From the NCBI GenBank assembly GCA_902729315.2, contig LR746275.1, forward strand, positions 498,501 through 562,500: a stretch of DNA of 64,000 nucleotides, written 5' to 3'. The notes under the pieces were generated by a model. The model did not search any database and was not told the origin of the DNA. It was given only the letters and a program-made list of their open reading frames with translations. A program made the position numbers and the translations under genes. The DNA is from Spirodela intermedia. Taxonomy: Eukaryota > Streptophyta > Magnoliopsida > Alismatales > Araceae. Positions 10,900-21,100 of this stretch are shown piece by piece (within the stretch, counting starts at the first letter, position 1; the number at the start of each line of letters is the position of its first letter).

Positions 10900-11287
10900 G
10901 TCATTAGCGCACTAGCCAAGCCCATTAATTGCGGACTCCATCTTGGGAGGTTATAAATAACCTTGTGTAGCCCTAAGGGCAATTAGAGAGAGAAGAGATT
11001 AATCGAGGTTTACCTCTTTCGCTCCACAAGGAGAGGCCGTCAGGGTCATCGCTCCGCAAGGAGAGGCCGTGAGGGTCTCTTATCCATCGCCACCACCGCC
11101 ATTATCGCCACCGCCGTCCGCTGCCACCGTCCGCCGCCATTATCCGCCGTTTGCCGCCACTCATTATCGCCGTCACCGCCACCATCCACTGCCACATTCC
11201 GCCCCATTGCTCCCGCCGCTGTCCGCCTTCTGATGACGACCCTTTGACTAAGGCGTCAACACTCGAGATAATTCAATAGATACGACC
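10900..11287 (+). mobile_element. GC-rich, LTR-like block with TATA box and internal duplication
   Basis: The sequence has a TATA motif (GGTTATAAATAACC near 10949) followed by a directly repeated unit, cgctcc(a/g)caaggagaggccgt(c/g)agggtc, near 11030-11078, and a run of CCGCCA/CCGCCG triplets. The arrangement resembles the promoter and leader of an LTR element, but no coding part is present and the right side is cut by the solo LTR that follows. Element class is unknown. Confidence 0.4.
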
Positions 11288-12056
11288 TGTCTAACACAAA
11301 AACTCCCCAGCACCAGGGCTCCGGACGGCTACCGCCGGAAGACCAGGTATCGAGAGGAGAGAGAGAGAGAGCTCGACGAGGGATACGGGGATACAGAAAG
11401 AGGGAATACAAAATAACCAAGACCTCTCGGGTCCTGGGGTCGTCGATGTGAGAGGGCGAGTGTCCAGCTCCGAACGGAGTTCTTCACACGAGGTTCTTCC
11501 TCCTCATTCCGTCGCCGCTCGACCCCTCTTTATAGCCGTAGTCCGCCCGTGTCGACGACTGCCTCCCGTCTAGCAATCGGATCCGGGGGGACCTGAGACT
11601 TGCCGTGCTCCGTCGGTGTCGGGTCCTGCCGCTGTCCTGGTTCCCCGCCGAAATCCGTCAGCCGCACACGTCTCCTGTCTTGTAGGCTCCCACGTGCGGT
11701 TGTCCCCTTCGGTGTTTGACTCCTATCTGCCTTGCTTCGTTCCTCTGGGCCGACTTCTTCGGGACCTCTTTCCCCGTTAGCCCATTTGGGTTGTCAGGGT
11801 CTCAACCCCTTCACCATTCTGCACGACCCGTTCGTGTTCCCCCTCTCCCCTTTTCTCCCCCACTAATTAGACCTTAAAACCCCGGTCCACAGTATCCCGA
11901 GTCGTTGGTCCGAACTATCTCGGACCATTGATCCACACCAGCTCATCCAGCTGGTCTGATTCCCGCCGGACCTCCTGGACCGCGCCTGTCGCACCCTCTG
12001 GTTCGAGCCCGTCCGCCAATCACCCAATCAGTAGACAACATCCCAGTCAATGGTCA
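11288..12056 (-). mobile_element. Solo LTR, 769 bp, flanked by six-base duplication
   Basis: The block starts TGTCTAACAC and ends AATGGTCA and is bordered on both sides by ACGACC (11282-11287 and 12057-12062), so it has the TG...CA ends and target duplication of an LTR. A TATAAAG motif reads on the minus strand (near 11530), which suggests minus-strand transcription. It is GC-rich and has no coding frame. The six-base rather than five-base duplication and the lack of a second copy in the window keep confidence moderate. Confidence 0.6.
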
Positions 12057-12062
12057 ACGACC

Positions 12063-13434
12063 TGGTCACTAAATATTCTTCTTTCCAAATTTGAAGCACT
12101 TTCTTCATTTAGTAATTTATCTTGTAACATTACCCTTATATTCATAGCTAAGCTGGTGGTTAGTGACAATTGTTAACCCACTTGATTTGCACTTGATTGA
12201 CGTACTGACAGTGGATCAAACCCTAATCATTTGACTATTTCTTAATCGCGCCGATCATTTTATTTCAAATATTGCGGGAAATTACTCGATGTTGCTTTAG
12301 TTAAGCTTCTTTAGAGTAATCTAGTCATTCTCACCATCTCGTTCCGCATCAAAGAGGTCGCTCGTGTGGGAGTCTTCAGAGAGTGCTTGTAGAGACATCA
12401 CCGCACCAGAGTGTGATCTCGAGGATTCACAAGGGCTCAGGTCTCAAAGATTTTTCTCAGCATCATCAGAATCCCTCATCGACGAAAGACAACGTTCTGA
12501 GAAACACTTCGACATGAAGATTTGAAGACGGGTGTGATCAGATGAATGAATCGCTGATGAACAGAGAAAAATTCGTGCACATAGACTGCTGGAGAGGCAT
12601 TTATTTACAAGGTCGAAAAAACCAGGGGTAGAGGTTGTTGGAGAAACCGTAGGAATAAGAGGAAAAGCAGTAATCACGGTAATCGCGTCTATAACAGACT
12701 CTCAAAAGAAATAGAAAATCGAGATGATTTGAGGGGAAGGTCCTCAGAAACCATGCTTGTATGCGTCATCAGTGAGGCGGGGAGAGTAACTTTACTACTA
12801 CCACCACCTCGCAGGTCTCAAAGATTTCATGCCATCACAGGATCCTCAACCCCCTCCCCCCCCCTGGTAACATGCCTGATCCAACGAACGGATCAGGGAT
12901 TATAACAGGGATAACAACTGCGAAGCGCACAAAAGAAATCGATACGCATTAAGATTAAAAGCGCAAAAATGCAGGAATGTCGGAGGTGTTATTCGCTGCA
13001 CTCCACGGCTTCAGAAGAAGGGAGCGAAGCGACTCAAGTTCTCCACCATACTTTCGGCCTCTCGATTCATAAGAATGATCGGATCGGAGACCCCGGCTGA
13101 GCGACGGGCAACAGATCCTGGAAAGGCGGATGTCGACGCACAAGCAACCGGTACTTGCAATGAATCTGTAGAGAAGAGAAAAAAAACAGTACCACCAGAC
13201 GCGCCCCCACGCAGGCTCCCCCGAGTAAGAGAGCTGAGAAGGGAAACCCTAGCCGCCTAGTCCAGTCTTATACTTCCAAGGGAAGCTCGTGGCAGCTGCG
13301 GCTGTGGCCCATTTCTGATATCCGCCCATCTGAGGACTTGGCCGATACCAATAAGGGAAAGGTAGTCAGTGCAAGTTTTGTTTACGTATAAATTATCCTC
13401 GTTTTGTAAATAAAAAGTAAAGAACAATGCTACT
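12063..13434. other. Spacer with a possible minus-strand first exon, otherwise unassigned
   Basis: A minus-strand frame at 12398-12335 begins with ATG, is acidic (SEDSHTSDLFDAERDG) and runs into a consensus donor GATG|GTGAGA, so it could be a 5' exon of a gene read towards SEN2. Its phase does not match exon 8759-8405, so a linking exon would be needed. The frame continues upstream (12430-12677) but with a stop at about 12440. The string tctcaaagattt occurs near 12445 and 12817. I would not call a gene from this alone. Confidence 0.25.
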
Positions 13435-14180
13435 AATATAAAATTACTTTTCAATATTTATTTCAAAATTAGTTGTATTCAGGATCTCTTACAAGGCTTA
13501 AAATGGGGTGTAAGTGCAAGGTTTGCGCACCAAATACTTTTGCCTTGTAAAAGGCATACTAATATAAAAGTATTTCCAATATTTTATGTCAATATTAATT
13601 AATTTCCAAATATTTAACAACCATAAAATCAGATAGATGACACCTTCATTCAGTTTAGAAGTCCAGACTATTCGGTGAAAAATGTTTGTCAACCTTTTCC
13701 TTAAATGTCATAAACCAAAAAAAGAATACTAATGTTGTTATGTTTTTTCAATATTCACTTATTAATTAAATAATTTCCAAAGCTTTTACAAGTCTTGGAC
13801 TAGACATTGCCTCAGAACCGCCATAAAATTACGTTTATGACACCTTAAGAGAAGTCAATAGGATAAGGTCTGGCCACCATATAAATTTACTGTCTTAAAA
13901 TTAAAAAACAAGTCTTATATAAAAGTACTTTCCCATATTTATTTAAAAATTAATTAATTTCGAAATAGTTTACATCTCGGCCACAGAACAACCATAATAT
14001 TAAGTTTTGACTCCTGAAGAGGAGAGCTCCTCAGTAGAAGGTTTGTCCATCATATAAAATTTCCTTGTTTGTAATAAAACGTAGAAATTACTAATATGAA
14101 AATACTAAAAATACTTTCCAATAGTTATTTAAAAATGAATTAATTCTCAAATCATTTAAAAGGCTTGGACTCGCCTAGGC
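13435..14180. repeat. Degenerate tandem array, period about 125-190 bp, about five units
   Basis: A recognisable unit recurs: aatataaaagtactttcc / atatttatttaaaaattaattaatttccaaa / ttacaaggcttggact / aaccataaaattaagttt / atgacacc. Units start near 13435, 13559, 13727, 13916 and 14094. They are diverged and AT-rich. The array lies downstream of the SLD5 stop codon and resembles a decayed minisatellite or satellite fragment. Confidence 0.7.
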
Positions 14181-14723
14181 CCGTACAAGTTTGGGATAAT
14201 CACTCTGAACATTTGGCAGCTTGAATGACTTAAAAGACTGATTTTGAAGACCCGATTAAAAAAATGGAGATTTATTTCTAGTAGCCATAAAAAATTAGCT
14301 TCACTTGAATGAATCAACATCTCTATACGAGATCTATACGAGCTCACCAAACTTGGTCCAACGCCACGGGGCAGGAGCCCACCAAGAGCACAGGAGAGCA
14401 CCAGATCTTGTACGGAACAAGCAGAAGCACAAATCATACATGCACTAGGTTACTGAATTTTTTTTTTTTTTTCTTGTTTTGGGTTTTTTTAGTGCCCAAT
14501 CCGAGAATGCAGTTTACTCGAAAACCCAGTAGTGAAAAATATATCACAGAAAAACCAAACCTTCTTGAAAGTCAACGCCCGCAAACCAGAAAACTATGCC
14601 TTATTAATCAAGTATTCCTCCATCCTTCTCGCCAAATATGAAAATGGACGTGGGCGTAACACTTACTGTGGTCGGGGAGAAAGGTTGATGACAGAGGAAC
14701 CCCATCAGCAGCAGGAAGCAACC

Positions 14724-17723
14724 CTAGACGAGGTCGATCCGTCCGCCTTCGACGAGACCCTTTATAGACTTGTATCGGAGAACGTAGAGATCATCGGACA
14801 CCAAATCTACAATCTCATCCCCACTTCACATAGTAAAAGAAAGATGCATGCTTAGGTGAGTTGAACTGAGCTTAACTGTGAGAAGAAATATGGTAGTAGG
14901 AGGAAATCGGGAGGAGAGAGTACACGTCATCAAGCTGAAAAGCTCCGACAGCACCCTTGCTCTTGCAGAAGACAAATGTGTCCAGCTTCGGCTCTGGGAC
15001 TGAGATCAATCAACAAAGCAAGGGATTTAGTGGTGACCCAGTCGGAATTGAGGAAGAGGGAATAATCAATCGTCCGTCAGCTACAAAGTGCGATGGCAAA
15101 CTTGAATCAGTTAAACAGGCAGGGGAAATCTGAGAAGGAACTGTTGATGCAATGATGGACGAAACCCTCACATTGGATACATAAAACCCTCCCACACATT
15201 GTTGATATGTGTGGAGATTCATCGATGTTTTACCTTGGTACGTGCTTTATCTATGCCTAACAATTTGCACCCACTATCATTGGGTTCCTAAGGCAGGAGG
15301 GAGCTTCAATCCATGCAGTGGGGGGGGAACTGTGACCTTCCTATTTGAGGCTTTTACTGAGTGATCCATGTGTGCTCCTTGGCTATTGATCTGGGATATC
15401 CTCATCTTGAAACTTGACATCACTTTAGAGAAACTCTTTTAATCACTTGGACACAACTATATAAAAATTGAATGAGCTCTTGTAGCAGGTTTATTAAAAA
15501 AGTCCTCATAAACACGGAGGTCTGCTATGTTGCAACCCCTTGGAAGCAGGAGGTTAGAAAAGGTCAGTCCACCTCTAATACTCACTCTACTAGCTTTCTA
15601 TACCAGTAAAGCTTGCTGGTGATCCGAGGATATCTCCTGGTCCAAAGTGGAAGTCATCCTCCTACCTGAAAGGTTCACAGATTGTGGCCAACATCCTTTC
15701 TTAATAGCTAAGTTCTTTGAAACAGAGACAAAACTCTCATAAGAAAGCAGTTCGCACGTATGACATTGCTATTCTAAATAGGAAATCAGAGAATCACACA
15801 GAACCCGTTAAAAATTCAATCAGACAATAAAATTCCTGCAGAAGGAATCATTAACACAAGATTTCTCCAGTTTCTCAACAAAACAGACAACAAGTGAAAA
15901 TGTCATGCTAAGAAATTTATTTAGATTCTCCGAAAGTGAAAATACTACAAGTTCATTCAGTAATCAGGTCCTTTAACTTCCTCTATATGAGTAACAGATC
16001 ACAATTAAATCGGAAAGACCCTTTAGTGACCTCAACTCTTTGAAAATGGTAAAGTCGTATTCTTCTTCATTAAAATAATATTTTTGTCCACACCTCTAGG
16101 ATCTAGGATTGCATCAGCAAAGAAAAAATTGTTACAGAAAAATTATATTTGTATCACAGACATCCACTCTTGAAAGTTTTTTTTCCTCTTAATACTGAAT
16201 TGGAAAGCTTGCTCATGTTAGCACTAATGGAAACAACATCATATATTTTACATGGACACACAAACAAGAAAAGTGAGAGACTTAGTACAATGCGCTCATT
16301 TCACAGTCCATTAGGCCATAAGGATGCAACAGACGCATATCTTATTCAAACAAGCAATTGAATAAATTTTTGTCGGTTGGGGGGGTGGGGGGTGGAGAGG
16401 GTTACGTGGAAAGTATTCTATCCTCCTGGGTCTAGTCAAAGACTAGTTGGAGTTACCATAGCTGCCAACAAAAGAAGCATTCAAAACATTAGGAGGCTTC
16501 CTAGGTTGCAGTCAACAATACCCATGTCATCTTCCTCACTGGAAATTGATTGCTTCAAAATGGACTGATAGCCATAAGGTAGTCGTGACAGTACAGATTG
16601 CTCAAGATGTTTTTCCATAGCATTAACGCACCTGTCGATTAAAAACGATTTTATGACACAGTACGAAAATTGTTGCAATTATAGGTAAAGTGGGCATCTG
16701 GATAAAGAACGTCTGATGTTCTAAAAGTAAAGACTTGCCTTTTGGAAAACTTCTTTTCTTGCTCAGAAAGCCGATTCCACAGATCGGTTCTTGAAATGTG
16801 GAACATGTATTTTTCAATCTGAGGATTTTAGGATAACCAGTAAGCACCAGTTACTAACTAAGCTTTAAACTGTATATAGAAAAAAACAGATAGAATGAGA
16901 TTTCCACCAACCTTTTGAAGTCGTACCCGAAGATATGATCTTAGGAGAAACAATGACCTATCCAGATCCATTTGGTACAGGGAGACGATGAGATCATCCG
17001 TACCATTTTCAACAAAGTCTTCCACCGTCTCTTCCTAAGAAAAGCAAAATTCACACCAGAGGAGTGTTATTTATCAAAACCAACCGGACAGATACTATCA
17101 GGGAAAGACGGCACTCCACACTGCAGATGCAGTGCGTTACAACGAATGGATTCAAAAGTTATGACTTCTGAAATCACAGGAGAAACAACGAGAGCAATAA
17201 CACAAGCATTTATGCAGTCTCAGTCTTCCGCTACAACCTTAATAAATTAAAACAGTGATTTTCTGGACTGTTCACATGAACAGTTGAGGCATTTCAGGAT
17301 GTGAGGTCGGCGAAAATTATCCAGACAAGAGATGTACCAATAGAAATTCGCAATCATCTTCGATCTGAAGAGTACATCGGTGTACACAACATAACAATTG
17401 AGTTCACTCGGCACCAAAAACAAAAATAAAAATATCATACTCTTTCCTTTGAAGCTTCTACATGGAGCCGGTAGTTTTCGGAGGCACCCGTGAGAGAATA
17501 GGTGACTAACCAGGAGTTGAATCTGCTCGCGGGCTCGCTGGACGAGGCCGGCCTCGAACAGGAGTATCTCCGGCGCCGCCTTCTCGTTCCTCCACGCCCT
17601 CTTCAACAGCTCCACGTCCGTCGTCTCTGCGATTGACGCATCGTCCTCACCCCAGATCGACTCTCCCTCTTCCCCTTCAAGCCCCGCCCCCGAACTTGTC
17701 GCCCCAGCCGCAGTAGACACCAT
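14724..17723 (-). CDS. SLD5: DNA replication complex GINS protein SLD5, six exons
   Basis: Subunit of the GINS tetramer, which joins CDC45 and MCM2-7 in the replicative helicase in the nucleus. Exons on the minus strand: 17723-17511, 17034-16912, 16818-16739, 16631-16522, 14999-14924, 14823-14724; they join in one frame of 233 residues, close to the usual size. Seen along the chain: an acidic, Gly/Ala-rich start; TTDVELLKRAWRNEKAAPEIL; SLYQMDLDR; WNRLSEQEKKFSKRC; MEKHLEQSVLSRLPYGYQS; VPEPKLDTFVFCKSK; and a C-terminus ending in DLYVLRYKSIKGLVEGGRID plus LV, all characteristic of plant SLD5. The intron after exon 3 uses a GC donor. Exon 5 to 6 joins best with the donor GT|GTACTC, which gives Val-Gly where related proteins have Ser-Gly. 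Divergent from SOQ1 with 377 bp between start codons. Confidence 0.95.
16632..16738 (-). other. GC-AG intron (SLD5 intron 3)
   Basis: Exon 3 ends AAAAG and the intron begins GCAAGT. The reading frame continues correctly into GTGCGTTAATGC of exon 4 (KKFSKR|CVNAMEK). No GT donor nearby keeps the conserved residues. Confidence 0.85.
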
Positions 17724-18067
17724 TTCCCTCCCTCTCTCTCTCTCTCGCTCTCTCCCCTCCGCCCCTCTCTATCGCGCGCGGGAAGACGAAACCGAAAACC
17801 TACTGTCGAACTTCCTGGACCGGTTTCCGAATCGGCCCACTATCTCAAACAATTTCTGATGGGCTTTATATTTGGGCGGCTCATTAACCTTAAAAGAACG
17901 CTTGCCACGTGTCGCCATGTGTCAAGGCGCCCTCCCGGCGGCTCCAACGGTCATCTGGGGCAAGGGTAATCATGTCTTTCTATCACTAGTCCAGCTCGGA
18001 GCCACAGACGCTGCTAGCCCCTGCATTCCCTCTCACCCCTCATCTAAAAGTTCTGGCGGATTTGTAT

Positions 18068-18100
<33 letters not shown>
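17724..18100. promoter_or_regulatory. Bidirectional promoter region of SLD5 and SOQ1
   Basis: The two ATG codons are 377 bp apart on opposite strands. A G-box core CACGTG lies at 17906-17911 (context GCCACGTGTC), the type of site bound by bZIP and bHLH factors in light- and ABA-responsive plant genes; this would fit SOQ1. An E2F-like string (TTCCCGCGC on the minus strand, near 17775-17783) would fit a replication gene but matches the consensus imperfectly. CT and GA dinucleotide runs sit in both presumed 5' leaders (about 17730-17757 and 18070-18100). Confidence 0.6.
18070..18100 (+). repeat. GA microsatellite in SOQ1 5' leader
   Basis: About fourteen GA dinucleotides end directly before the ATG at 18101. 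Translating upstream gives only Arg-Glu repeats with no ATG, which supports the start at 18101. Confidence 0.85.
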
Positions 18101-18103
<3 letters not shown>

Positions 18104-21100
18104 GCGCCTGCCCCGGCGATCGCCGCCTCGACCACAAGCTGGTGGTCGACGGGTGGTGATGTCCGATCGGCTACTACGACATTTACCCATCCCTTCCGAT
18201 GCTGGAGGTCAGGACCGGCAATTGTCCGCCGACGAGGCTTCTGCGGGGTAGTCAGCAGGTGTTCCCTCCGGCAGCCATCGATGCAGGAAAAGCCGCAGGA
18301 AGAGGTGGAAACAGACGGAAGAGTGGAGAGGGAAGGATTCTCTGAAGGTGGGGAGGGAAGTACGGGCGCTTGGGGGCAGGTGTCCGCCGTCCTCTTCGAC
18401 ATGGACGGCGTGCTCTGTAATAGTGAAGAGCCATCGAGGATGGCTGCAGTCGACTTATTCGCGGAGATGGGCGTACCAGTTACCACCGAGGATTTTGTGC
18501 CTTTCATGGGCACTGGTGCGTGACTTGAGATTTCCCCTTCTCCTGGAAGAACTCGAAATATTTATTCAACCCCTTTTATCTGACATGTTTTCGTCTTCTG
18601 ATGGTTAAAATCTGTATGTTTGGAGCCAGGGGAAGCAAATTTCCTGGGTGGAGTTGCAAAGCTGAAGGGCGTCACTGGCTTTGATCCGGATGCTGCAAAG
18701 AAGAGGTTCTTTGAGATATACCTAGAGAAGGCAAGTTAGGGAAACCCTTCCTCTCCTTTGTCCGCATTTCATGCGGTTTTCATTTAGTTCTCCTTTAAAC
18801 TGTCTTCTCCTTTTGTTTCCAGTACGCAAAGCCAGAATCTGGGATTGGCTTCCCGGGGGCCATAGAACTTATTGAGGAGGTCAGTGGCGTCATAGCTCTG
18901 ACCTCTGTGAGCAACCTTGAAGGATTTTCTTCCATTTTTCCTTTTTCTTCCCCTTGAAAAATGCTCATGATCGAATACCAGTGCAAGAGGCAAGGACTTA
19001 AAGTTGCTGTTGCATCTAGCGCTGACCGGATTAAGGTAGACGCCAACCTGGCGGCGGCCAATTTGCCTTCATCTTTGTAAGTGATTCAATTTCCATCACT
19101 AACTGGTTGATTAGTTTGCCTTGAATCAACACCGATAAATTGAGGAGGTATTTATCATAGTGTATCGTCTACTCTCTCAAAGTGGCCAAATTTATCATCT
19201 GTTTGGGAATGACATTTGCTGCATAATGTGCTGGTGAATAACATTATTGATGACATAAAAAGTCATTTTTGTAGATAAATGGTGTTCTCAAACTATTTCA
19301 ATGTCAATGATGCTGCTGTGTGTAGAATTCGTCAGTGATTCTCTTCAAAAAAATTGTTTTAGCAGTGACTATACGTTATTATGTATTGAATTTTAGGGGA
19401 CTTTCTGTATATCATGAAAACCACTTTTTTCATTGACGATCAATGCATTCAGAACTATTTCAATAATTATGCCTTGCTATTTTGATGAATGTGTGGAAAT
19501 TTATATAATTCTCATCAGTTGGCAATCCAATGTTTAACTATTTATTTTCCCGAAGTATAGTCAAGCATTTTGTTGAGACTGTTCAATTTTGTAATTCCCC
19601 AGGAATCTGAACACTGGTTCTTCTCTCTTTCAGAGAGTAGTTGTGCTCTTATGTTTTCCACTGAGTATTTGATTGAAAATGACTGAAAGGCATTTGTCAA
19701 AATGAAAAGTGACTGGTTCAGTCAGAAAGTGGTAGGTGTACTGTTCATTAATAAATAGTACATTGAAAGTCAGAAATTTATGAAATAATCAAATGAGAAA
19801 TTTTGAATGTGTTTAGATTCTGAATGATAGCTGTTTCTGCAAACCAAAAGTACTTAAATTTCTGAGTGATCAACATCACATGAAACTCTGCTATGGTCGT
19901 TTTTACACATTCAGTGTTCTCTACTGCTTGAAGAACAGATGAAGTTGAACATTTTAAACCAATGAGGCAGACCTCTTTGGGACTGTTTCTATGTAAATTG
20001 TCTGAAAATGTGAACATTGATATATGATGAATAGGAAATTTTTGCTTCTTCTTCTCTCCATCAAAGTGGTAGGTCTGTAATGCTGTTGGTTGGATTATTT
20101 GGTTACATATGTATGACAGCATAGTCATTTCTGGTGATATCATTGGAACAAGGACAGAGTAAAATTCTGGGTTGCTTGTCTGTATTTTAGAGCAAGAAAT
20201 TTATCTTTCTATGAATTATATGTCAGTCACTATATGTTTTAATAAGGACTTGTGCGAAAGAGGTTAAAAGAAACAGTCAACTAGCCTCGGTCTGGAAGCA
20301 CTAATGAGTGGTTTTTGACAAAAAAATTGATATTTGAATAGTTTTTGGTTTATAGGGTTGAATTTGAATCATTTATCAGGATCATTGTTCTAAAGTTTGC
20401 CACATGGTCCATTTTAAAAATGTTGTATGCCTTTTATTTTTCATGGAGAGTCTAAAAATTTATTTTTGTGTAGAAAGTTGATTATGTCATGAAGTTCTTT
20501 TGATTTTTCAGATTTGATGCAATTGTGTCCGCTGATGCCTTCGAAAACTTGAAACCTGCACCTGATATCTTCTTTGCAGCGTCTAAGATCTTGAATATTC
20601 CTCCAAGTGAGGTATATATGCATCTTTTCTGTTGACCTTAACGAATGCTATTTCCTTGGACTTATCTTTTTCTCTGTACTAGGGATTTTATGTTTTTTTA
20701 TTCTAGATTTTTTGTTTGTTGGAAAGAATTCATTTTTGATGCCCTAGATGCCTTTTGATTTGTGTGTTTGAATGCACCATTTTCCTTTCTCTTTCTCTTT
20801 TCCTTCACCATGTAGAGTTTCAAATATTTTTTCTTGTCTGTATTTCTCCATTTATGAGAAGTATCATTTGTTTTCATGGTAAAAATGTACCAAGGTGCCC
20901 TATGTTTATTTAATTTTTTCATTATTGTCTTCTAATGTTATTTCAAAAATTTCGAAACAGGCTTGCTTATACTTTAAAGCTATTTAATTAAAAAAATTTC
21001 AAACTGAGTTAGATTGAAAATATGTACTTAGGCTATAATATCTATAGAGCTACGAATTCATCACTCTTGGATCATAAGATCTTCTGTATTGGATCATATG

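Noticed and set aside
17247-17510. Continuation of SLD5 exon 1 beyond 17511
   Set aside because: The frame stays open past the GTTAGT donor at 17510, but the residues no longer match SLD5, whereas exon 2 at 17034-16912 restores the match.
18062-18100. Upstream extension of SOQ1 with Arg-Glu repeats
   Set aside because: It would need a TTG start and is only the translation of the GA microsatellite; the ATG at 18101 is the sensible start.
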